DNA from: Gemmatimonadota bacterium
GTDB taxonomy: Bacteria > Gemmatimonadota > Gemmatimonadetes > Gemmatimonadales > GWC2-71-9
DNA length: 5,228 bases
NCBI GenBank assembly: GCA_029859185.1
Contig: JAOUDR010000246.1
Location: forward strand, 1-5,228
Direction: 5' to 3'
The position numbers and the translations under genes were made by a program. Below the pieces are notes generated by a model. That model worked only from the letters and a program-made list of their open reading frames with translations, had not been told where the DNA came from and did not search any database. Below are positions 1-5,214 of this stretch, one piece after another. Within the stretch, counting starts at the first letter, position 1; every line of letters begins with the position of its first letter.

Positions 1-1204
1 GCTCCGGCAGGACGCCGTCGGCTGCGTCCGCGAGAATGCTCTCGGCGGTCTCCGCCCCGTCGGGCTTGTTGGTACCGATCACCCCCGAGGGACCGCGCTT
101 GATCCATCCGCTCACATAGAGCCCGGGCACCACACGGCCATCCCGCTGGACCCGTCCCTGCACGTGCGGGACCGTCCTGCGACGCTCGTCGAACGGCACA
201 CCGGGGATGGCAATGCCGCGATACCCGACGGACCGAAACACGATGTCGACCGGCAGTTCCTCCGACTCCTCGGTGGCGACGGCCTTGAGCCCGCCGCGAC
301 CATCGGCTTCCAGGCGGTTGCGGACCAAGCGGATGGCCCGCACGCCGCCGGCGTCATCCGGCAGGATCTCCACAGGCGAGACCAGGAAGCGGAGCGTGAG
401 GCGGACCGGCTTGATACTCCGACTGCGGGTGGTGAACCCCGTGAGGATCTCGACCTTCTTGGCGAGCGTCCGGTCGTCCGACGCGTCGAGCGCCGCCTGG
501 CTGAGCGGATCGAGCTCGCAGTCACGCGCGGGCACCACGACATCCGCGCCGGCCAGCTCCCCGAGCTCACGCACCTCCGCGTTGGTGAAGGCCGCCTGCA
601 CCGGTCCGCGCCGGCCCAGCAGGTAGACCTCACGGATCCCGCTCGCGGCCAGCGCCGCCTCTGCATAGGGCGCGATGTCGGTGGCCGCCAACTCCTCCGG
701 CGTCCGGCACAGCAGCCGCGCGACGTCCACCGCGACGTTGCCGACCCCGATGACCGCCGCGCGCCGGACGGAGAGGTCGAAGACATGATGCCGGAACTCC
801 GGGTGCCCGTTGTACCACGCCACGAACTCGGTCGCCGGGTGACTGCGGACGAGGTCTTCCCCCGGAATCCCGAGCCGGCGGTCCGTCTGAGCGCCGGTCG
901 CAAAACAGACCACGTGATAGTGGCGTCGCAGGTCTTCGAGCGTGAGGTGCGTTCCCACGTCCACGTTGCCGAAGAACCGGAAGCCCGGACGGCGCGCGAC
1001 CTTCTCGAACGAGCGCGTCACACTCTTGATCTTCTGGTGATCCGGGGCCACCCCGAACCGGACCAAGCCAAACGGGGCGGGCAGGCGCTCGAACATGTCG
1101 ACGGAGACACCAAGATCGTCGCGGGCAAGCAGCGGCTCCGCGGTGAAGAACGCGGCGGGGCCTGACCCAATCACCGCGACGCGTAGCGGATTGGGAGTAG
1201 TCAT
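1..1204 (-). CDS. fprA: Ferredoxin/adrenodoxin-type NADP+ reductase, FAD-dependent (3' end beyond window)
   Basis: This is a cytoplasmic flavoprotein that moves electrons between NADPH and a ferredoxin through FAD. Reading the minus strand from ATG at 1204-1202 gives 401 codons with no stop before the window edge. The FAD-binding Rossmann motif GSGPAA is at residues 13-18. The family signature PAPFGLVRFGVAPDHQKIK is at 42-60. The NADP-binding motif GVGNVAVDVAR is at 153-163, followed by LLGRRGPVQAAFT at 195-207. The C-terminal FAD-contact block GWIKRGPSGVIGTNKPDG is at 366-383. Order and spacing match mycobacterial FprA and mitochondrial adrenodoxin reductase. From memory, FprA is about 456 residues, so roughly 55 residues are missing at the left edge. 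The start fits because only seven residues precede the first beta strand. No Shine-Dalgarno sequence is visible; a TATTTT element seven bases upstream suggests leaderless expression. The gene is divergent from the adenosyltransferase. The family call is firm; the partner ferredoxin is unknown. Confidence 0.95.
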   Translation of the reverse strand, partial: MTTPNPLRVAVIGSGPAAFFTAEPLLARDDLGVSVDMFERLPAPFGLVRFGVAPDHQKIKSVTRSFEKVARRPGFRFFGNVDVGTHLTLEDLRRHYHVVCFATGAQTDRRLGIPGEDLVRSHPATEFVAWYNGHPEFRHHVFDLSVRRAAVIGVGNVAVDVARLLCRTPEELAATDIAPYAEAALAASGIREVYLLGRRGPVQAAFTNAEVRELGELAGADVVVPARDCELDPLSQAALDASDDRTLAKKVEILTGFTTRSRSIKPVRLTLRFLVSPVEILPDDAGGVRAIRLVRNRLEADGRGGLKAVATEESEELPVDIVFRSVGYRGIAIPGVPFDERRRTVPHVQGRVQRDGRVVPGLYVSGWIKRGPSGVIGTNKPDGAETAESILADAADGVLPE

Positions 1205-1211
1205 GCCGAGG

Positions 1212-1217
1212 AAAATA
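1212..1217 (-). promoter_or_regulatory. Putative -10 element (TATTTT) for the reductase gene, leaderless arrangement
   Basis: On the minus strand, TATTTT ends seven bases before the ATG of the reductase gene. This is about where a -10 hexamer would sit if transcription began at or next to the start codon. No Shine-Dalgarno sequence lies between. No convincing -35 hexamer is seen 16-18 bases further upstream. The call rests only on the TANNNT pattern and its spacing, so it is tentative. Confidence 0.3.
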
Positions 1218-1294
1218 CCCGCGCGTTCGGACCGTCGCATCGCATCCCACCGCGGCCCGGGCACCGCTGCCTTCCTTCACGGAGGCGGAGCACC

Positions 1295-1300
1295 TACCTT
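1295..1300 (+). promoter_or_regulatory. Putative -10 element (TACCTT) for the adenosyltransferase operon
   Basis: TACCTT keeps the most conserved -10 positions (T1, A2 and T6) and lies nine bases before the ATG at 1310. The bases between are all C or T, so there is no Shine-Dalgarno sequence at normal distance. The nearest purine runs, GGAGG at 1281-1285 and GGAG at 1287-1290, are 24 and 19 bases from the ATG, too far to act. The hexamer 17 bases upstream is TTCCTT, a poor -35 match. This is a weak candidate. Confidence 0.25.
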
Positions 1301-1309
1301 CCCCCTCCC

Positions 1310-1855
1310 ATGAAGATCTATACGAAGACAGGCGACGGTGGCGAAACCGCGCTTTTCGGCGGCGGCCGGGTGTCGAAGCACGACGTGCGGGTGGCCGCCT
1401 ACGGCGACGTTGACGAACTCAACTCGGTCATCGGTGCGGCCATGGCGGTGGCTCCCGTCGAGACGGAGCACGAGTTCCTCGAGCAGATCCAGCGCGATCT
1501 GTTCGCCATCGGTGGTCAGTTGGCAACGCGGGAGCCGGCGAAGGTCAAGCGCGCCCTGGCGAAAGCGGATATCGATGAGCGCCGCATCGCGGGGATGGAG
1601 GATCTCATGGACCGAGCCGAGACGGCCCTCCCACCGCTCGCCGCGTTCATTCTCCCTGGAGGCACCGCCAAAGCCGCGGCCTTCCATCTGGCACGCACCG
1701 TCTGCCGCCGCGCCGAGCGAAGCGTGGTGGCACTGCACGCGCAGGAGCCGGTGTCCCCGATCATCCTCATCTACCTGAATCGTCTGTCGGACCTCCTGTT
1801 CGTCCTCGCGCGCCTGGCCAACCAGCAGGCAGCGGTGCCCGATCGCACCTGGTAG
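1310..1855 (+). CDS. pduO: PduO-type ATP:cob(I)alamin adenosyltransferase
   Basis: This enzyme transfers the adenosyl group of ATP to cob(I)alamin, making coenzyme B12 (adenosylcobalamin) in the cytoplasm. The protein is 181 residues, normal for a stand-alone PduO-type enzyme, which is typically a trimer of helical bundles. The N-terminal ATP-binding motif TKTGDGGET is at residues 5-13 and YGDVDELNS is at 31-39. ILPGG is at 114-118. The signature ARTVCRRAER is at 128-137; its R129, R133, R134 and E136 align with human MMAB R186, R190, R191 and E193, sites of methylmalonic aciduria mutations. YLNRLSDLLFVLAR is at 155-168. The ATG at 1310 puts KIYTKTGD at the N-terminus as in the family. No usable Shine-Dalgarno sequence is present. 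It is the first gene of a compact three-gene set. It belongs to the PduO family, not the CobA/BtuR or EutT families. No cobalamin riboswitch fits in the 105-base upstream spacer. Confidence 0.95.
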   Translation: MKIYTKTGDGGETALFGGGRVSKHDVRVAAYGDVDELNSVIGAAMAVAPVETEHEFLEQIQRDLFAIGGQLATREPAKVKRALAKADIDERRIAGMEDLMDRAETALPPLAAFILPGGTAKAAAFHLARTVCRRAERSVVALHAQEPVSPIILIYLNRLSDLLFVLARLANQQAAVPDRTW

Positions 1856-1856
1856 C

Positions 1857-2774
1857 GTGCCCACGTATCGGTTCCACCAGCTTGACGTGTTCACCACGGC
1901 GCCACTCGCGGGGAACCCTCTGGCCGTGTTCCCGGATGCGCGCGGGCTCGAGCCACCCACCATGCAGGCGCTCGCACGCGAGATGAACCTGTCGGAGACC
2001 ACGTTCGTGTTTCCGTCCGCCACGGCTACCCGACGGGTCCGGTTCTTCACCCCGACTGCCGAGATCCCGCTTGCCGGGCACCCAACGATCGGCACCTGGT
2101 GGTTGCTGACCGAGCTGGGGCTCGTGGCCGACCTGCCGCGCTCGGGCGTGACACACCTGACGCAAGAGACGGGTCGGGGGGTGCTTCCGGTGGATGTGGA
2201 GCTCCGCGATGGACATCCGGTGAATGTCGAGATGACCCAGGCCCTGCCCGAGTACGGTACGGTCGTCACGGACCGTTTGCGCCTCGCTCGGGCGCTGGGT
2301 GGTGGTCCCGACCTGATCGCGAACGACCCCGCCCCGCAAGTCGTGTCCACGGCGCTGCCGCAATTGATGGTGCCCGTCCGGTCCCGCGAGGCCCTGACGG
2401 CGCTGCCGAGCGGCGGAACGGGGGGGGAGTTGGCGGCCCTGCTGCGGACGCTCGGGACCGACTGTGCAATGCTCTTCGCTTTCGGCGAGCGGGGCGCCGC
2501 CACGGCCTACTGCCGGATGTTCGCGCCCGGACTGGGCGTGCCCGAGGATCCTGCCACCGGAAGCGCTGCCGGCGCCCTCGGGGCCTACCTCGTCTACCAC
2601 GGGGTGACCCCGGTCCGGGACGGGGAAGCCCGCATGCAGTTCGAGCAGGGAACCGAGATCGGCCGCCCCAGCCAGCTCGCGGTGCGGGTCCGATCTGCGG
2701 CGGACGGCTCCATCAGTCACGTCCATGTGGGCGGAGCGGCCGTCCGCATCATCACCGGCGACGTGACGCTGTAA
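1857..2774 (+). CDS. PhzF-family isomerase/epimerase-like protein
   Basis: This is a PhzF-family protein with two similar alpha/beta halves of the diaminopimelate-epimerase fold. The founder PhzF isomerises trans-2,3-dihydro-3-hydroxyanthranilate in phenazine synthesis, but most homologues have no known substrate. The protein is 305 residues, about the family length. DVFT is at residues 10-13 and GNPLAVF at 19-25. NLSETTF is at 44-50, with E47 in the place of the catalytic glutamate (E45 of PhzF). IPLAGHPTIGT at 70-80 includes H75. EDPATGSAAGAL at 230-241 includes D231, in the place of D208, and QGTEIGRPSQ is at 264-273. All expected active-site residues are present, so the enzyme is probably functional. 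The GTG start lies one base after the adenosyltransferase stop, with no Shine-Dalgarno sequence, which suggests translational coupling. The start is supported because the family DVF motif falls at residue 10. No other phenazine genes are in the window, so a phenazine role is not supported. Confidence 0.92.
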   Translation: MPTYRFHQLDVFTTAPLAGNPLAVFPDARGLEPPTMQALAREMNLSETTFVFPSATATRRVRFFTPTAEIPLAGHPTIGTWWLLTELGLVADLPRSGVTHLTQETGRGVLPVDVELRDGHPVNVEMTQALPEYGTVVTDRLRLARALGGGPDLIANDPAPQVVSTALPQLMVPVRSREALTALPSGGTGGELAALLRTLGTDCAMLFAFGERGAATAYCRMFAPGLGVPEDPATGSAAGALGAYLVYHGVTPVRDGEARMQFEQGTEIGRPSQLAVRVRSAADGSISHVHVGGAAVRIITGDVTL

Positions 2775-2779
2775 CGACC

Positions 2780-3868
2780 GTGCACCGGGTCTCCGTTGCG
2801 GTCGGCGCCAGCGGGTACGACATCACGATCGGTGACGGAGCCCTGGCAGCACTTCCCGACGTACTCGCCCGACACTGCCCCGCGGTCCGCTACGCCATCA
2901 TTGCCGACTCCACCGTCGCGGGATTGTATGGCGAGGTCGTCCGCGCAGCGGTGGCCACCGTGGGTCCCTGCGATTTCTTCACGTTTCCGGCTGGAGAGTG
3001 GAACAAGACGCGGGCGCAGTGGGAGACGCTCACGGACGCGATGGGAGCGGCGGGCACCGGGCGGGACGGGGCCGTCATCACCCTCGGCGGGGGCGTCACC
3101 GGAGACCTCGGGGGGTTCGTTGCGTCGACGTACCGACGCGGTATCCCCTACGTCCAACTCCCGACGTCGCTCCTGGCGATGGTGGACAGTGCGATCGGCG
3201 GGAAGACGGGCGTGGACACCCCGCAGGGGAAGAACCTCGTTGGTGCCTTCCACCAACCACGGGCGGTGATCGCAGACGTTGCCTTCCTTCGGACGCTCCC
3301 TGCCCCCCATGTCCGCGCGGGCCTCGCCGAGGCCGTGAAGCACGGGGCCATCGCGGACGCCGCGCTCTTTCACCGGATCGGAGCGCTGCACACGGCCATC
3401 CTCGATGGGCGACCGGAGGCTCTCGAGGAGATTGTCGCCCAGAGTGTGGGGATCAAGGCCAGGGTGGTCGGCAGGGATCCGCTGGAGGGAGGCGCTCGGG
3501 CAATCCTCAATTTTGGACACACGGTCGGTCACGCCCTCGAGACGGTCTCCGGCTATGCCCTGCTGCACGGGGAGGCGCTCGCGATCGGGATGGTGGTCGA
3601 GGCAACGTTGGGCACGGCGATGGGGATCACGCGCGAGGGAACGGCGGCGGCCCTGAGAGACAGCCTCCAGGCCTTGGACCTCCCCACCACCATGCCGGAC
3701 ACAACCCCTGCCGACCTGCTTGCCGTGATGGCGCATGACAAGAAGGCGAGGGGAGGGACTGTCAAGTTTGCATTGCTGAAGGAGATAGGCCAAGCAGCGC
3801 AGTCGCCGGATCGGGAATGGACGTTTTCGGCGCCGCCGGAGCTAGTCGAGAACGTCCTCACCCACTAG
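2780..3868 (+). CDS. aroB: 3-dehydroquinate synthase
   Basis: This enzyme carries out the second step of the shikimate pathway, converting DAHP to 3-dehydroquinate and phosphate with NAD+ and a divalent metal, in the cytoplasm. The protein is 362 residues, the usual bacterial length. The NAD-binding glycine motif TLGGGVTGDLGGF is at residues 101-113. QLPTSLLAMVDSAIGGKTGVD is at 126-146 and KNLVGAFHQP at 151-160. The metal ligands are E184 in GLAEAVKHG, H247 in NFGHTVGHALE and H263 in LLHGEALAIGM; the 16-residue gap between the histidines matches the family. HDKKARGG is at 319-326. The reading frame is open upstream to 2099 inside the PhzF gene, but that part is a shadow. GTG at 2780, five bases after the PhzF stop, gives the normal N-terminus (HRVSVAVGASGYDITIG). 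No Shine-Dalgarno sequence is visible, so coupling to PhzF translation is likely. No clear intrinsic terminator follows. Confidence 0.96.
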   Translation: MHRVSVAVGASGYDITIGDGALAALPDVLARHCPAVRYAIIADSTVAGLYGEVVRAAVATVGPCDFFTFPAGEWNKTRAQWETLTDAMGAAGTGRDGAVITLGGGVTGDLGGFVASTYRRGIPYVQLPTSLLAMVDSAIGGKTGVDTPQGKNLVGAFHQPRAVIADVAFLRTLPAPHVRAGLAEAVKHGAIADAALFHRIGALHTAILDGRPEALEEIVAQSVGIKARVVGRDPLEGGARAILNFGHTVGHALETVSGYALLHGEALAIGMVVEATLGTAMGITREGTAAALRDSLQALDLPTTMPDTTPADLLAVMAHDKKARGGTVKFALLKEIGQAAQSPDREWTFSAPPELVENVLTH

Positions 3869-4054
3869 GACGGAAGTTGTTTGCCGTTAAGTGGTTCCGC
3901 AATCTGCCAACATTTCAACAGTCCGTAACTACATTATTCACAACGGTTTAGCGTCGGAGGTCGAAACTGGTGATCGTGCCTCTTTGACCAGAAGTGCATG
4001 AAATCCAGAAAGGTATGTCGTTGAACGATTTGTGATGTGGAAATCTTATTTTTC

Positions 4055-4083
4055 TTGACGCTCACCTCCGCATTTCCTATATT
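4055..4083 (+). promoter_or_regulatory. Strong sigma-70 type promoter for the sigma factor gene
   Basis: The -35 hexamer TTGACG (4055-4060) matches the TTGACA consensus at five of six positions. The -10 hexamer TATATT (4078-4083) matches TATAAT at five of six. The spacer is exactly 17 bases. An A/T-rich run at 4041-4053 (AAATCTTATTTTT) lies directly upstream, where an UP element would sit. Transcription should start near 4090, leaving a leader of about 75 bases before the ATG. This is the best-formed promoter in the window and suggests high vegetative expression of the sigma gene, independent of the aroB operon. Confidence 0.8.
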
Positions 4084-4108
4084 CGGCCCGCTCGGTTGCC
4101 GGTCAAAA

Positions 4109-4128
4109 TGGCGGTCACGAAGCCGCCA
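4109..4128 (+). promoter_or_regulatory. Small hairpin in the sigma mRNA leader
   Basis: TGGCGG (4109-4114) pairs with CCGCCA (4123-4128), giving a 6-bp GC-rich stem with an 8-base loop. It lies between the predicted transcription start near 4090 and the ribosome-binding site at 4156. It leaves the ribosome-binding site free and has no U-tract, so it is not a terminator. It could stabilise the 5' end of the transcript or be fortuitous. Confidence 0.3.
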
Positions 4129-4155
4129 CCTTCCATACAGTTTCAACCCATCTCC

Positions 4156-4160
4156 AGGGG
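4156..4160 (+). promoter_or_regulatory. Ribosome-binding site (AGGGG) fixing the sigma start at 4166
   Basis: AGGGG ends five bases before ATG at 4166-4168, a workable Shine-Dalgarno distance. It is the only plausible Shine-Dalgarno seen before any gene in the window. It argues for the ATG at 4166 and against upstream in-frame extension to 4037, which would start before the predicted promoter. Confidence 0.6.
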
Positions 4161-4165
4161 CGTGT

Positions 4166-5062
4166 ATGGCTCAGCAGGTACGGGCGAGCAAGAGCAAGGC
4201 GTTCTTCCGCGTTACGTCGTCCAACGCGTTTGACCAGTACCTGCAGGACATTCAGAAGATCCCGCTGATCAAAGACCCGGAGCAGGAGCGAGCGCTCGCC
4301 CGCCGGGCGCAGGCCGGCGATCCCCGGGCCGCCGAGCGCCTGGTGACGGCGAACCTGCGGTTCGTGATCTCCTACGTCAAGAAATATCAGGGCCATGGAC
4401 TCGATCTCTCGGAGTTGGTGGCGATTGGCAACGAGGGTCTCCTGAAGGCCGTCCGGAAGTTCGATCCGGAGCAGGGCGTCAAGTTCATCTCTTACGCCGT
4501 CTGGTGGGTGCGCCAGGCCGTGCTGAAGGCCCTTGCAGAGCAGACCCGCAGCGTCCGCATCCCGCTCAACCAGAACAGCCACTTCATCCGGATGGCGCGG
4601 ACCGAGACGTACCTCTCTCAAGAGCTCGGCCGCGAGCCGACGGACGACGAGATCGCCCGCGCTCTCGAGGATACGCCCGAGAACGTCCGGGCGGCCCGCC
4701 GGATGACGGCGGGCGAGATCTCGCTCGATGCCCCGATTGACCGGACCGAGCGGGATGCCGCAACCGTCGGCGAGCGGTTCTCCGCGGAAGAGGGCACGGA
4801 GATCGAAGACACCACGGACGCCACGCTCCAACGGGAGTTCATCGACCGCATCTTCGAGAAGTACCTCACGCCGCGCGAGCGCCGCATTCTCTACCTCTAC
4901 TACGGCCTCGAGGAGGGTTCTGAGGGGATGACGCTGGAGCGCATCGGCGAGATCCTCGGCGTCACCCGTGAACGAGTCCGTCAGATTCGGGAGCGGGCGT
5001 TCGAGAAGCTGCGCCAGAGTCCCGACGGCAAGGCGCTCATGGGGTTCTGGCGGGCGGCGTAG
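4166..5062 (+). CDS. Sigma-70 family RNA polymerase sigma factor, RpoD/SigA-like, without region 1.1
   Basis: This RNA polymerase specificity subunit directs core enzyme to -35/-10 promoters. It has 298 residues. Region 1.2 is at about 19-52 (SNAFDQYLQDIQKIPLI). Region 2 is at about 57-133 and includes NLRFVISYVKKYQ, DLSELVAIGNEGLLKAVRKF and FISYAVWWVRQAVLKAL. Region 3 is at about 134-195, with the region 3.2 finger near SLDAPIDRTERD (186-197). Region 4 is at about 234-284, with helix-turn-helix TLERIGEILGVTRERVRQIR (256-275). Residues that read the promoter align with E. coli RpoD: Q126 and S129 with Q437 and T440, and R268, E269, R272 and Q273 with R584, E585, R588 and Q589. Region 1.1 and the long non-conserved insert are absent. 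That fits group 2 factors, but also the short primary sigmas of some phyla such as Bacteroidota, so primary versus alternative status is undecided. The ATG at 4166 is supported by an AGGGG site. The gene has its own strong promoter, and a repeat begins two bases after its stop. Confidence 0.94.
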   Translation: MAQQVRASKSKAFFRVTSSNAFDQYLQDIQKIPLIKDPEQERALARRAQAGDPRAAERLVTANLRFVISYVKKYQGHGLDLSELVAIGNEGLLKAVRKFDPEQGVKFISYAVWWVRQAVLKALAEQTRSVRIPLNQNSHFIRMARTETYLSQELGREPTDDEIARALEDTPENVRAARRMTAGEISLDAPIDRTERDAATVGERFSAEEGTEIEDTTDATLQREFIDRIFEKYLTPRERRILYLYYGLEEGSEGMTLERIGEILGVTRERVRQIRERAFEKLRQSPDGKALMGFWRAA

Positions 5063-5064
5063 GC

Positions 5065-5139
5065 GGACAGAACAGAGACGGACGGGGACGGACAGAACAG
5101 AGACGGACGGGGGCGGACAGAACAGGGCGGGCGAAGCCG
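5065..5139 (+). repeat. Three tandem 25-base GA-rich units
   Basis: Units start at 5065, 5090 and 5115, an exact 25-base period. The first two are identical over 23 bases, each opening with GGACAGAACAGAGACGGAC and continuing into a G run. The third keeps only its first 11 bases (GGACAGAACAG) before degenerating. The word GAGACGGAC occurs at 5075-5083 and 5100-5108. The array begins two bases after the sigma stop codon. It is not coding in any convincing frame. Confidence 0.8.
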
Positions 5140-5172
5140 GTGGGTTTCGTCCGTCTCTTCTTGTCCGTCTCT
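5109..5172 (+). terminator. Long imperfect hairpin after the sigma gene, candidate terminator
   Basis: Positions 5125-5138 pair with 5143-5156 as 14 continuous base pairs, four of them G-U, closed by the 4-base loop GGTG at 5139-5142. After a short internal disruption, 5109-5120 pair with 5161-5172 as 12 more pairs, four of them G-U. It follows the sigma stop codon and is followed by U/C-rich rather than pure U sequence. It could therefore end transcription or protect the 3' end, but it is not a textbook intrinsic terminator. Confidence 0.45.
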
Positions 5173-5214
5173 TCTTGTCCGTCTCTTCTTGCCCGTCTCT
5201 TCTTGTCCGTCTCT
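5149..5214 (+). repeat. Tandem 14-base CT-rich units (four complete plus a partial fifth)
   Basis: The unit GTCCGTCTCTTCTT begins at 5149, 5163 and 5177 with identical sequence. It recurs at 5191 with one change (GCCC for GTCC) and again at 5205, where it diverges after ten bases into CTTCCG and then a C run. GTCCGTCTC is the exact reverse complement of the GAGACGGAC word in the left array, so the two arrays form opposed, partly complementary arms. The window ends shortly after, so the full extent is unknown. Confidence 0.85.

Larger units (their letters stand above)
3869..4165. other. AT-richer intergenic spacer between aroB and the sigma gene
   Basis: This 297-base gap contains no supported gene. 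Positions 3901-4080 are about 43% G+C by hand count, far below the flanking coding sequence. I found no convincing intrinsic terminator for the aroB operon in its first part. The second part holds the sigma promoter (4055-4083) and the leader of the sigma mRNA. The stretch 3880-4040 shows no recognised motif. A TTGACC at 3984-3989 has no partner -10 at normal spacing. Confidence 0.7.

Noticed and set aside
164..1165. 333-residue plus-strand reading frame opposite the reductase gene
   Set aside because: It is antisense to a gene with a full set of family motifs. Its translation is rich in Arg, Asp and Gly with no recognisable domain, as expected of a shadow frame in GC-rich DNA.
630..1280. 216-residue minus-strand frame overlapping the reductase gene
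   Set aside because: It is out of frame with the FprA-type reading on the same strand. Only the frame starting at 1204 shows the GSGPAA, GVGNVAVD and GWIKRGP motifs.
1281..1290. GGAGGCGGAG as a Shine-Dalgarno sequence for the adenosyltransferase
   Set aside because: The purine runs end 19-24 bases before the ATG, too far for normal initiation. No alternative in-frame start nearby would restore spacing.
1277..2726. Long minus-strand frames (408 and 319 residues) opposite pduO and phzF
   Set aside because: They are antisense shadows of two genes with clear family signatures. Their translations are Arg/Ser/Gly-rich and show no domain.
2099..2779. Extension of aroB upstream to an ATG at 2099, giving 589 residues and an apparent fusion
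   Set aside because: The added 227 residues lie in an alternative frame of phzF and look like shadow sequence. GTG at 2780 gives the normal AroB length and N-terminus.
2717..3793. 358-residue minus-strand frame opposite aroB
   Set aside because: It is antisense to a complete AroB with all metal ligands, has no recognisable motif and has a low-complexity charged composition.
3869..3960. Intrinsic terminator after aroB
   Set aside because: Only short, poorly closed pairings (for example GGAA with TTCC across a long loop) were found, with no T run behind them.
4037..4165. N-terminal extension of the sigma factor to an ATG at 4037
   Set aside because: The extra 43 codons start before the predicted promoter and resemble no sigma region. 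The AGGGG site supports ATG at 4166.
4108..4233. Possible 41-codon upstream ORF overlapping the start of the sigma gene
   Set aside because: It has no ribosome-binding site before its ATG, and its sequence past 4166 is simply the sigma gene in another frame. There is no support for translation.
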